DNA of 64,000 bases from positions 107,416 to 171,415 of the forward strand of contig NZ_JOEI01000036.1 of assembly GCF_000718095.1 (NCBI RefSeq), read 5' to 3'. The position numbers were made by a program, and so were the translations under genes. Shown here piece after piece: positions 9,035-16,370 of this stretch (positions are counted from its first letter, which is position 1; every line of letters begins with the position of its first letter). Below the pieces are notes generated by a model that had not been told where the DNA came from, did no database searches, and worked only from the letters and a program-made list of their open reading frames with translations. Source of the stretch: Streptomyces scopuliridis RB72. Lineage in GTDB: Bacteria; Actinomycetota; Actinomycetes; Streptomycetales; Streptomycetaceae.

Positions 9035-9048
9035 TGGTGCGGACCAAG
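9033..9048 (-). promoter_or_regulatory. DasR-type operator (dre), upstream copy
   Basis: Read on the minus strand the site is CTTGGTCCGCACCATT, agreeing at 11 of 16 positions with the DasR consensus. Its centre is 22 bp from the other copy, about two helical turns, so the two sites lie on the same DNA face. Paired direct repeats of this kind are a known feature of Streptomyces chitinase promoters. Confidence 0.6.
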
Positions 9049-9266
9049 TTCCGCCGTGCCCGCGGCCCCATACCGCCAGTGACGAAAGGCGCCCGATCGG
9101 GCATACTCAACGCGCCACAGCCGCTGGTCAGCCGCTTCCGCGATCCGGAGAGGCAGCATCGGCTGGGCACCACTGCCGTCCGGGGGCACCCCCGGACTCC
9201 AGCCGGCGGCGCCGCCACACCCTGCGCGCGACCGCCGTAGCGCCCGACAGGGAGGAGAGCGCCGCC

Positions 9267-10439
9267 ATGCCCGACCGCGCCCCGCAACCGGTGGAACGCC
9301 AGCTGCCCACCGAGGAGTCCCAGGACCTCGTCGCCCTCGTACGCGACATCATCCAGCGGGAGATCGCCCCCAGGGCGGCCGAGGAGGAGGACGCCGGGCA
9401 CTTCCCCCGCGAACTCTTCACCCTCCTCTCCGCATCCGGACTGCTCGGCCTCCCCTACGACTCCGCCCACGGCGGCGGGGACCAGCCGTACGAGGTCTAC
9501 CTCCAGGTACTCGAAGAACTCGCCGCCGCCCGGCTCACCGTCGGCCTCGGCGTCAGCGTCCACTCCCTCGCCTGCCACGCCCTCGCCGGCTACGGAACGA
9601 AGGCCCAGCAGAACGAGCACCTCCCCGCCATGCTCGGCGGCGGCCTCCTCGGCGCCTACTGCCTCTCCGAGCCCGCCTCGGGCTCGGACGCGGCCTCGCT
9701 CCGGACCAAGGCCGTACGGGACGGCGACGACTGGGTCATCACCGGCACCAAGGCGTGGATCACCCACGGCGGCATCGCCGACTTCTACACCGTCCTCGCC
9801 CGTACCGGCCAGGAGGGCGCCCGGGGCATCACGGCCTTCCTCGTCCCCGGCGACGCGGCCGGACTGAACGCGGCACCCCCCGAGAAGAAGATGGGCATGA
9901 AGGGCTCGCCCACCGCCCAACTCCACTTCGACGGCGTACGGGTGGCCGACGACCGCCGCATCGGCGACGAGGGCCAGGGCTTCGCCATCGCGCTCTCGGC
10001 CCTCGACTCGGGCCGCCTCGGCATCGCCGCCTGCGCCATCGGACTCGCCCAGGCGGCCCTGGACGAAGCCGTCGGATACGCCACAGGACGACGGCAGTTC
10101 GGCAGACCCATCGCGGACTTCCAGGGACTGCGCTTCCTGCTCGCCGACATGGCCACCAGAATCGAGGCCGGCCGCGCGCTCTACCTGGCCGCCGCCCGGC
10201 TGCGCGACGCGGGCCGTCCGTTCTCCCAACAGGCCGCCATGGCCAAGCTGTTCTGCACGGACGCCGCGATGCAGGTCACCATCGACGCCGTACAGGTGCT
10301 CGGCGGCTACGGCTACACGGCGGACTTCCCGGCGGAGCGCTATATGCGCGAGGCGAAGGTGCTCCAGATCGTCGAGGGCACCAACCAGATCCAGCGCATG
10401 GTGATCGCCCGCCACCTGGCGGGCCCGGAAACCCGCTGA
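9267..10439 (+). CDS. Acyl-CoA dehydrogenase
   Basis: This 390-residue flavoenzyme has the full three-part family architecture. An N-terminal helical domain contains QREIAPRAAEEE, the middle domain has AYCLSEPASGSDAASL, and the C-terminal helical bundle ends with the conserved QIVEGTNQIQRMVIARHL, whose Glu is the likely catalytic base. It should oxidise an acyl-CoA at the alpha-beta position with electrons passed to ETF; the chain-length preference is not visible. The ATG is preceded by GGGAGGAG. It stands alone, with a hairpin terminator just after it. Confidence 0.93.
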   Translation: MPDRAPQPVERQLPTEESQDLVALVRDIIQREIAPRAAEEEDAGHFPRELFTLLSASGLLGLPYDSAHGGGDQPYEVYLQVLEELAAARLTVGLGVSVHSLACHALAGYGTKAQQNEHLPAMLGGGLLGAYCLSEPASGSDAASLRTKAVRDGDDWVITGTKAWITHGGIADFYTVLARTGQEGARGITAFLVPGDAAGLNAAPPEKKMGMKGSPTAQLHFDGVRVADDRRIGDEGQGFAIALSALDSGRLGIAACAIGLAQAALDEAVGYATGRRQFGRPIADFQGLRFLLADMATRIEAGRALYLAAARLRDAGRPFSQQAAMAKLFCTDAAMQVTIDAVQVLGGYGYTADFPAERYMREAKVLQIVEGTNQIQRMVIARHLAGPETR

Positions 10440-10448
10440 ACGCCCGGC

Positions 10449-10471
10449 GCGGCTGACCCACGGTCAGCCGC
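10449..10471 (+). terminator. Hairpin terminator after acyl-CoA dehydrogenase gene
   Basis: GCGGCTGACC (10449-10458) and GGTCAGCCGC (10462-10471) make a perfect 10-bp stem with a 3-base loop, 10 bp past the stop codon. Confidence 0.7.
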
Positions 10472-10736
10472 GCAGGGATTGCCCAGTGCCCCTCCCGGCA
10501 AGCTTCGCCCCGTCACGCCGCCCATCACGCACGCTCGCGGCGTTGGCCGAAAGCCCTGGTAGCTCCTCCCCCATAGCCTCAAGGGCATGGGAGGGGCCCC
10601 CTCCAAGGGCTCCCGGCCGCCTTGCGATCGCCGCTCGGCATCCGAAGGAGGAATCAAGGCGCCGAGACGAAGAGAGCGCAGCGAACGTAGTGCGCTGGAC
10701 GACGCTCCTTCGGGGCAAACATTGCCGGTGGCGGCA
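10472..10736. repeat. Non-coding tract with dispersed Streptomyces repeat
   Basis: This stretch lies between an acyl-CoA dehydrogenase and a minus-strand gene and has no credible coding frame. It contains CCGCCTTGCGAT (10617-10628), the reverse complement of the core ATCGCAAGGCGG found also at 23581 and 36772. This is followed by purine-rich sequence ending in GCGCTGGACGAC, which resembles the downstream part of the 23581 copy. It is probably a degenerate copy of a dispersed intergenic element. Confidence 0.45.
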
Positions 10737-11135
10737 CTAGGCAGCGTGCCGCTGAAGGGAGGGCACCTTGAACGGCCGTGACCCGGGACCGCCGACATGC
10801 GAGAACGGCTGCGTCCGCCAGTCGAGCCCCTGCGGCAGCGTCAGCAGCAGCGCGGTGTCCTGCTCCTGAGCCTCGGACGACGCGTCGGCGGCCGGAGCCT
10901 CCGACGCCGGACGGCCCGTACCGGCACACACCGAGAGCACGAACGGATTCCACGGGGAGGGGCACAGCGCGTGCTCCGGCAGGACGTCCTCGTCCGCCAG
11001 CAACGCGATTGGCTGCGCACAGTCCGGGCAGACGACCCGGTACATCTCGAAGGTGTCGTAGAAGTCGAGCTCGTCGGCGTCGACGAGTTCAACGGGCTCC
11101 GGTTCCGTACGTCCGGCGCGCTTCAGGCTCTGCAT
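10737..11135 (-). CDS. Conserved hypothetical protein with CPDC motif
   Basis: I do not recognise a named function for this 132-residue acidic protein. It begins MQSLKRAGRTEPEPVELVD, contains a CPDC pair (about residue 38) and a further Cys in ALCPSPWNPF, which together could bind one metal ion, though a fourth ligand is not obvious. The C-terminal half is Ala/Gly/Pro-rich. I chose the ATG at 11135 because GGGGGA lies 8 bases before it; the frame extends upstream into regulatory DNA. It is divergent from the Lrp/AsnC gene and shares its repeat-rich control region. Confidence 0.7.
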   Translation of the reverse strand: MQSLKRAGRTEPEPVELVDADELDFYDTFEMYRVVCPDCAQPIALLADEDVLPEHALCPSPWNPFVLSVCAGTGRPASEAPAADASSEAQEQDTALLLTLPQGLDWRTQPFSHVGGPGSRPFKVPSLQRHAA

Positions 11136-11171
11136 GGAGACATTCCCCCTCGGGTGGGCCGACCAGGCTCT

Positions 11172-11187
11172 TGTGGTCTCGACCACA
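11172..11187. promoter_or_regulatory. Palindromic operator, site 1
   Basis: TGTGGTCTCGACCACA has perfect 7-bp arms around a 2-base centre. It lies 37 bp upstream of the minus-strand gene start and recurs in two weaker forms further on. The core TGGTCTCGACCA differs from the DasR core TGGTCTAGACCA by one base, so either the adjacent Lrp protein or a GntR/HutC-type regulator could bind. Confidence 0.5.
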
Positions 11188-11224
11188 GCAAGCAATTCCC
11201 GTCGCGCGAGCCAGGTAACCGTAA

Positions 11225-11234
11225 GGTCTCGACC
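11225..11234. promoter_or_regulatory. Palindromic operator, site 2 core
   Basis: GGTCTCGACC repeats the core of site 1 exactly, with flanks that do not extend the palindrome. Its centre is 50 bp from site 1. Confidence 0.45.
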
Positions 11235-11250
11235 GACCCGCCCAGAGGCC

Positions 11251-11266
11251 TGTGGTCTTCGTCACA
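11251..11266. promoter_or_regulatory. Palindromic operator, site 3
   Basis: TGTGGTCTTCGTCACA keeps the outer TGTG/CACA arms and the GGTCT half of site 1, with a degenerate right half. It lies about 75 bp upstream of the Lrp/AsnC start. Multiple spaced half-palindromes are typical of Lrp-family control regions. Confidence 0.4.
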
Positions 11267-11338
11267 CGAGCCCTCGCGCGCGACTTCGGCCCACTCCCGA
11301 CTGTGCTGGAAGCGGCCCGGGGCAATAGGTTGATCCGC

Positions 11339-11779
11339 ATGGAGGAGCTGGATCGTCAGATCGTGGAATTGCTTGTCAAGGACGGCCGGATGAGCTACAC
11401 CGACCTGGGCAAGGCCACCGGCCTGTCCACCTCGGCGGTGCATCAGCGCGTACGCCGACTGGAGCAGCGTGGCGTCATCCGCGGCTACGCCGCGGTGGTC
11501 GACCCGGAGGAGGTCGGCCTCCCCCTCACCGCGTTCATCTCGGCCAAACCGTTCGACCCCAGCGCCCCCGACGACATCGCGGACCGGCTCGCCGACATCC
11601 CCGAGATCGAGGCGTGCCACAGCGTGGCGGGCGACGAGAACTACATCCTCAAGGTCCGGGTGGCGACCCCCCTGGCCCTGGAACACCTGCTCACCCGCAT
11701 CCGCAGCCTGGCCGGAGTCTCCACCCGCACCACGGTGGTGCTCTCCACCCCCTACGAGTCCCGCCCCCCAACGCTCTGA
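11339..11779 (+). CDS. Lrp/AsnC family transcriptional regulator
   Basis: This 146-residue protein has an N-terminal winged helix-turn-helix (MEELDRQIVELLVKDGRMSYTDLG through VHQRVRRLEQRGVIRGYAAVV) and a C-terminal RAM ligand-binding domain (about 70-146), containing CHSVAGDENYILKVRV. Length and layout are standard. I chose the ATG at 11339; an upstream frame starting at 11252 would begin inside the operator repeats. It may regulate itself, the divergent hypothetical gene and perhaps the downstream amidohydrolase. The ligand is probably an amino acid, unknown from sequence. Confidence 0.92.
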   Translation: MEELDRQIVELLVKDGRMSYTDLGKATGLSTSAVHQRVRRLEQRGVIRGYAAVVDPEEVGLPLTAFISAKPFDPSAPDDIADRLADIPEIEACHSVAGDENYILKVRVATPLALEHLLTRIRSLAGVSTRTTVVLSTPYESRPPTL

Positions 11780-11870
11780 TTCACTGACCGGAACGCCCAC
11801 GAAGCCGCACCAGCCGTACGAGACCGCACCCGTACCCCCGCCGGACGGCGACCCGCGCGACACTGTCCAC

Positions 11871-13490
11871 ATGAACAACCGCACCACCACCCTCCTCCGC
11901 CGCGGCGAAGTCCACACCCCCGCCGACCCCTTCGCCACCGCCATGGTCGTAGAACGCGGCCACATCGCCTGGGTAGGCTCCGAGGGCGCCGCCGACTCCT
12001 TCGCCTCCGGCGTCGACGAGGTCATCGACCTCGAAGGCGCGCTCGTCACCCCCGCGTTCACCGACGCCCACGTCCACACCACCGCCACCGGCCTCGCCCT
12101 CACCGGTCTCGATCTGTCCGGCGCCCGGACCCTGCCGGAGGCGCTGAAGCTCGTACGGGACCACCGCACCGCCCACCCCGGCGACCGGATCCTGCTCGGC
12201 CACGGCTGGGACTCCGCCCGCTGGCCCGAGCAGCGCCCCCCTTCCCGTGCCGAGCTCGACGACGCGGCCGGCGGCCGGCCGCTCTATCTGACCCGGATCG
12301 ACGTGCACTCCGCGGTCGTGACGACCGCCCTGCTCGAACTGGTCCCCGGCGTCACCTCACTGACCGGCTACCACCCGGACGCGCCGCTGACGGCCGCCGC
12401 CCACCACGCCGTGCGCGCGGCCGCCCACGAGTCCATCAGCGCGCGCCAGCGCACCGAGGCGCAGCGCGCGGCCCGCGCCCGGGCCGCCTCGCTCGGCATC
12501 GGCGCGCTCCATGAGTGCGGCGGGCCGGACATCTCCGACGAGGAGGACTTCACCGCGCTGCTGCGACTGGCCGAGGACGAGCCCGGACCACGGATCCACG
12601 GCTACTGGGCCGAACGGATCACCGACGAGAAGGGCGTCCGCCGCGTCCAGGAGCTGGGCGCCGTAGGGGCCGCGGGTGATCTCTTCGTCGACGGCTCCCT
12701 CGGCTCCCACACCGCCGCCCTGCACGAGCCCTACGCCGACGCCGCCCACACCGGTACCGCCCGGCTCGACGCCGCCGCCGTCGCGGCCCATGTCGCCCTC
12801 TGTACCGAGGCCGGGCTCCAGGCCGGTTTCCACGCCATCGGCGACGCCGCGATCAGCACTGTCGTCGAGGGTGTACGCGCCGCCGCCGAGCGCCTGGGAC
12901 TGGCCCGTATCAGGGGAGCCAGGCACCGTATCGAGCACGCCGAGATGCTCACCCCGGCGACCATCGCGGCCTTCGCCGAGCTGGGCCTCACCGCCTCCGT
13001 ACAGCCCGTCTTCGACGCGCTCTGGGGCGGCGCTGACGGTATGTATGCCCAGCGGCTCGGCGCCGACCGCGCCCGTACCCTCAATCCGTACGCCGCGCTG
13101 CTGCGCGCCGGCGTGCCGCTGGCCTTCGGCTCCGACAGCCCCGTCACCCCGCTGGATCCCTGGGGCACCGTCAGGGCCGCCGCCTTCCACCGCACCCCCG
13201 ACCACCGGATCTCGGTACGGGCCGCCTTCACCGCCCACACCCGGGGCGGCCGGCGGGCCATGGGCCGTGACGACGCCGGTACGCTCGTGCCCGGCGCCCC
13301 CGCCGACTACGCCGTGTGGCGTACGGAGGAACTGGTGGTCCAGGCCCCCGACGACCGGGTGGCCCGCTGGTCCACCGATCCGCGCTCGGGGACACCGGGC
13401 CTGCCGGATCTGACGCCCGGCCGCCCGCTGCCCGAATGTCTGCGGACCGTCGTCGGCGGACAAACGGTCTTCCTGCGACCGAACGAGTGA
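11871..13490 (+). CDS. Amidohydrolase family protein (YtcJ-like)
   Basis: This 539-residue protein has the composite beta-sandwich plus metal-dependent barrel layout of amidohydrolase family 3. The metal-binding HVHTT motif in FTDAHVHTTATG lies near residue 69. Further motifs are FHAIGDAAI, RIEHAEML and the late FGSDSPVTPLDPW, which carries the conserved Asp. It is probably a cytoplasmic hydrolase of an N-acyl or cyclic amide substrate that cannot be named. The ATG at 11871 follows the Lrp stop by 91 bp, so the two could be co-transcribed. There is no signal peptide. Confidence 0.85.
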   Translation: MNNRTTTLLRRGEVHTPADPFATAMVVERGHIAWVGSEGAADSFASGVDEVIDLEGALVTPAFTDAHVHTTATGLALTGLDLSGARTLPEALKLVRDHRTAHPGDRILLGHGWDSARWPEQRPPSRAELDDAAGGRPLYLTRIDVHSAVVTTALLELVPGVTSLTGYHPDAPLTAAAHHAVRAAAHESISARQRTEAQRAARARAASLGIGALHECGGPDISDEEDFTALLRLAEDEPGPRIHGYWAERITDEKGVRRVQELGAVGAAGDLFVDGSLGSHTAALHEPYADAAHTGTARLDAAAVAAHVALCTEAGLQAGFHAIGDAAISTVVEGVRAAAERLGLARIRGARHRIEHAEMLTPATIAAFAELGLTASVQPVFDALWGGADGMYAQRLGADRARTLNPYAALLRAGVPLAFGSDSPVTPLDPWGTVRAAAFHRTPDHRISVRAAFTAHTRGGRRAMGRDDAGTLVPGAPADYAVWRTEELVVQAPDDRVARWSTDPRSGTPGLPDLTPGRPLPECLRTVVGGQTVFLRPNE

Positions 13491-14093
13491 CGTACGGACA
13501 TTTCGCGCCGCCGCCCGCTGCCCGCCGGCCTCTGCCGCGACCTGCGGATCTTCCTCACTGACCTGCTGATTTGGGTCAACACCGCAGGTCAAACCACTAT
13601 TGACAGTAAGCAGCCACCGGCGGGTAGGTTCGGCCGGGTCCACCACAGGACGTCCGTCCGGCAGCCTCCACGCAGTCGTCGAACGCCACTGGGTCATGGG
13701 GCGGTGTGCCGCACCGGCGCACCACCACTGGGAGCCAGGTCCAGCAGTCGCGTCTCGGGGGCGAGGGAAGGTTTCAGCCGGTCGGCAGGTGTGACCCCGG
13801 ATGGGGCCCGGCGTTCAGTAGACAACGGCTTTCGGTCGACCCGCAGCCAGCGGGTCCCAGGTCGGCCCGAAGGACGCCGGGTCCCGATCCGCAGTACGCG
13901 TTTCTCTCCGTTTCCCTCCGTTCCCCTCCGGTTTCCCTCCGCCGGTATGTGTTCCGTAACAAGATCTCCGGTTCCGTCCTCCATCTCCGGACATCACCGC
14001 CCATCCCCACCGACACAGGGTCACCATGGTGGTCGTCGGCCATGGCGTGCTCGCTAAGCTGGGGCACCTGCGTACGGCGATTAAGGGGCAGCA
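13491..14093. other. 603-bp non-coding region with promoter and long leader for ppm1
   Basis: No convincing coding frame lies here. The left part holds GACCTGCGG (13539-13547) and CCGCAGGTC (13582-13590), a 9-bp inverted repeat, and further GGTCAA copies next to a good promoter (listed separately). From the predicted start to the ppm1 GTG there would be a leader of about 455 bases, including a pyrimidine-rich tract around 13910-13945. A second possible -10, TAAGCT, is at 14055-14060. An unannotated small RNA is possible. Confidence 0.4.
13600..13630 (+). promoter_or_regulatory. Promoter upstream of ppm1
   Basis: A perfect TTGACA (13600-13605) and the Streptomyces-typical TAGGTT (13625-13630) are separated by 19 bp. 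Transcription would start near 13637 and run toward ppm1. Overlapping GGTCAA repeats suggest operator control. Confidence 0.55.
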
Positions 14094-14939
14094 GTGAACG
14101 ACGGTGGCCAGAGGCGGTACGGCCCGCTCGGTACAGCCTTGGTGATCATCCCGACCTTCAACGAGGCCGAGAACATCAGGACCATCGTCACCCGCGTGCG
14201 CGCCGCGGTGCCGGAGGCCGACATCCTCATCGCCGACGACAACAGCCCCGACGGCACCGGCAAGATCGCCGATGAACTGGCCGCCGAGGACAGTCATGTC
14301 AAGGTCCTGCACCGTAGGGGCAAGGAAGGGCTCGGCGCCGCCTATCTGGCGGGCTTCCGCTGGGGGATCGAGCACGACTACGGCGTCCTCGTCGAGATGG
14401 ACGCCGACGGCTCCCACCAGCCCGAGGAACTGCCCCGGCTGCTGACCGCGCTCAAGGGCGCCGATCTGGTGCTCGGTTCGCGCTGGGTGCCGGGCGGACG
14501 GGTCGTCAACTGGCCCAGGACCCGGGAGTTGATCTCCCGTGGCGGCAGTACGTACTCCCGTGTTCTGCTCGGCGTCCCGATCCGCGATGTCACCGGCGGC
14601 TACCGGGCGTTCCGCAGGGAGACCCTGGAGCGGCTCGGCCTCGACGCCGTCTCCTCCCAGGGCTACTGCTTCCAGGTCGATCTGGCCCGGCGCGCCATCG
14701 AGGCGGGCTGTCATGTGGTCGAGGTGCCCATCACCTTCGTGGAACGCGAACTCGGCGACTCGAAGATGAGCAAGGACATCCTCGTCGAGGCGCTGTGGCG
14801 GGTCACGGCCTGGGGCGTCGAGGCCCGGACGAACCGACTGCTCGGCCGGAAGCCCGCCGGACCGACCGGGACCGGACCGACCGGGACCGGGCCCACCGGA
14901 GCCGGGCCGACCGGAACCGGATCCGCCGGATCCGCTTGA
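14094..14939 (+). CDS. ppm1: Polyprenol monophosphomannose synthase
   Basis: This 281-residue GT2 enzyme transfers mannose from GDP-mannose to polyprenyl phosphate at the inner face of the membrane, supplying donor for protein O-mannosylation and glycolipids. The family motifs are clear: VIIPTFNEAENI at the start, DDNSPDGTG near 47, and DADGSHQPEE near 102 for metal and nucleotide binding. It lacks the membrane domain fused to some mycobacterial homologues. The GTG start has AGGGG 7 bases upstream. The last ~30 residues are a low-complexity tail of repeated GPTGTG units. fxsA follows 55 bp later. Confidence 0.9.
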   Translation: MNDGGQRRYGPLGTALVIIPTFNEAENIRTIVTRVRAAVPEADILIADDNSPDGTGKIADELAAEDSHVKVLHRRGKEGLGAAYLAGFRWGIEHDYGVLVEMDADGSHQPEELPRLLTALKGADLVLGSRWVPGGRVVNWPRTRELISRGGSTYSRVLLGVPIRDVTGGYRAFRRETLERLGLDAVSSQGYCFQVDLARRAIEAGCHVVEVPITFVERELGDSKMSKDILVEALWRVTAWGVEARTNRLLGRKPAGPTGTGPTGTGPTGAGPTGTGSAGSA

Positions 14940-14994
14940 TCATTCCGCTCGCCCCCATACGCCATCCGGGCGCGTCCCCAGGCACACTGGACGT

Positions 14995-15594
14995 ATGACG
15001 ACCGCGCACTCGCCCCGGACCGTTCCCAAGCGCTCTCGCGCCCGCACCTTCATTCCGCTGGGCATCGCCGCCTGGCTCGTGCTGGAGATCTGGCTGCTGA
15101 CCGTGGTGGCCGATGTCGCGGGCGGGCTGACCGTCCTGCTGCTGCTCGTGGGCGCGGTCGTGCTCGGCGCGGTGGTCATCAAGAGCGCCGGCCGCCGCGC
15201 CTTCCGCAATCTCACCGAGACCGTGCAACGGCAGCAGCAGCGACAGCCGGGCGAGGCGCCCGAGACCGAGACCGGCACCGGCAGCACCGGCAATGGCTTC
15301 CTGATGCTCGGCGGCCTGCTGATCATGCTGCCGGGGCTGATCACCGACGTACTGGGGCTGCTCCTGCTCATCCCGCCGGTACGGATGGCCCTCGGCCGGT
15401 ACGCGGAGCGGTCGTTGGAGCGCCGGATGCGCGAGGCGGCCGTGCCCGGCAGTCTCGGCGACGCCTTCCAGCAGGCCCGGATGCACCGGCCTGACGGCAA
15501 GGTGGTCCAGGGCGAGGTCATCAAGCACGACGACGAGCCGGGGACCCGCCGCCACCCCGGGGACGAGGGCCCGCGCCCGCCGCTCACCCCGTAA
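14995..15594 (+). CDS. fxsA: FxsA family membrane protein
   Basis: This 199-residue protein has two N-terminal transmembrane helices (about residues 18-62), a short polar loop rich in Gln, and a third hydrophobic hairpin (FLMLGGLLIMLPGLITDVLGLLLLIPPVR, quoted only as a landmark around 100-128). The motif with PGLITDVLGLLLLIPPVR is diagnostic for FxsA, a protein whose E. coli member relieves phage T7 exclusion by F plasmids; its normal role is unknown. A charged cytoplasmic tail ends the protein. It lies just after ppm1 and convergent to rbpA, with a very strong terminator between. Confidence 0.85.
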   Translation: MTTAHSPRTVPKRSRARTFIPLGIAAWLVLEIWLLTVVADVAGGLTVLLLLVGAVVLGAVVIKSAGRRAFRNLTETVQRQQQRQPGEAPETETGTGSTGNGFLMLGGLLIMLPGLITDVLGLLLLIPPVRMALGRYAERSLERRMREAAVPGSLGDAFQQARMHRPDGKVVQGEVIKHDDEPGTRRHPGDEGPRPPLTP

Positions 15595-15640
15595 GCCCGC
15601 CCTATCCGGTACCGGCGCCTTGACCGGTACCGGTAGGGGA

Positions 15641-15697
15641 CACCAAAGCCGCGGGCCGCGTCACACATGGAATGTGACGCGGCCCGCGGCTTTGGTG
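15641..15697. terminator. Very strong bidirectional terminator between fxsA and rbpA
   Basis: The arms at 15641-15665 and 15673-15697 are perfectly complementary over 25 bp with a 7-base loop. The stem lies between convergent genes and should terminate both. Confidence 0.9.
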
Positions 15698-15729
15698 CTG
15701 TTCGCTTGTCGTGTGCGGTGGTTACGCGG

Positions 15730-16104
15730 TCAGGCGGACTTCCGGCTGTCCCGCGGATGCACGGCGATGTTCATGGCGCCGGAGCGCAGGACGGCCAGCC
15801 TCTCGGCCAGCACCTCCTCCAGCTCCTCGCGGGTGCGCCGCTCCATGAGCATGTCCCAGTGCGTGCGCGCAGGCTTGCCCTTCTTCTCTTCGGGGCCATC
15901 CCCGTCCACCAGGAGTGCCTGGGCGCCACACGCCTTGCACTCCCACTCCGGCGGAATTTCCGCCTCTACCGAGAACGGCATCTCAAATCGATGGCCGTTC
16001 TGGCATGCGTACTCCACCGCCTGGCGCGGGGCCAGATCGATGCCGCGGTCCGTCTCGTAGCTGGTAACCACAAGTCGCGTGCCGCGGAGAGCTCGCTCAC
16101 TCAT
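15730..16104 (-). CDS. rbpA: RNA polymerase-binding protein RbpA
   Basis: This 124-residue protein is a clear RbpA. It has the N-terminal MSERALRGTRLVV tail, the core with Cys and His ligands (ACQNGHRF ... WECKACGAQ), and the basic C-terminal sigma-interacting helices including THWDMLMERRTREELEEVLAERL. RbpA binds RNA polymerase and group 1/2 sigma factors such as HrdB, stabilises open complexes and stimulates rRNA transcription. It is a known sigma-R target in S. coelicolor; the matching promoter is visible here. The ATG is preceded by GGGAGG. A typical rRNA operon leader lies at the other end of this window. Confidence 0.96.
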   Translation of the reverse strand: MSERALRGTRLVVTSYETDRGIDLAPRQAVEYACQNGHRFEMPFSVEAEIPPEWECKACGAQALLVDGDGPEEKKGKPARTHWDMLMERRTREELEEVLAERLAVLRSGAMNIAVHPRDSRKSA

Positions 16105-16165
16105 GAATCGTGCCTCCCGGGCTTGTCGCCCACAGGACAGGTGTCGCTGTCGTCGTCATCCGGTC

Positions 16166-16191
16166 AACGTCCGGTCGGCGGTAAAGATTCC
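16166..16191 (-). promoter_or_regulatory. Sigma-R promoter of rbpA
   Basis: On the minus strand GGAAT (16191-16187), exactly 18 bp, then GTT (16168-16166) match the sigma-R consensus GGAAT-N18-GTT. The start site would lie near 16160, about 55 bases before the rbpA ATG. This predicts induction by disulfide (thiol-oxidative) stress. Confidence 0.8.
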
Positions 16192-16370
16192 CGTTCCGGG
16201 TCATGCGTCGCCCGTCTGTGCCGCTGGTCATTCCAGGATTGCGTACCCGCCGACGCCCGGTTTGTCACATCTAACGGGAGATGTCACCCAGCGTTTTCGT
16301 TTCTCGACTACGCAGTAACGGTCCGCCTGGCAGGCCAAACGCGTACACTACCGCCCTTTGACTTCAACGT

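Larger units (their letters stand above)
8914..9266. other. 353-bp divergent intergenic region of chitinase and acyl-CoA dehydrogenase
   Basis: The left half holds the chitinase promoter and its operator repeats (listed separately). The right half (9050-9266) has no clear structure apart from the GGAGG-like ribosome site before the dehydrogenase ATG at 9267. No gene was found in it. Confidence 0.6.

Noticed and set aside
13704..14057. 117-codon plus-strand frame upstream of ppm1
   Set aside because: Ser/Arg/Pro-rich translation with no ribosome site or conserved motif; it looks like leader sequence.
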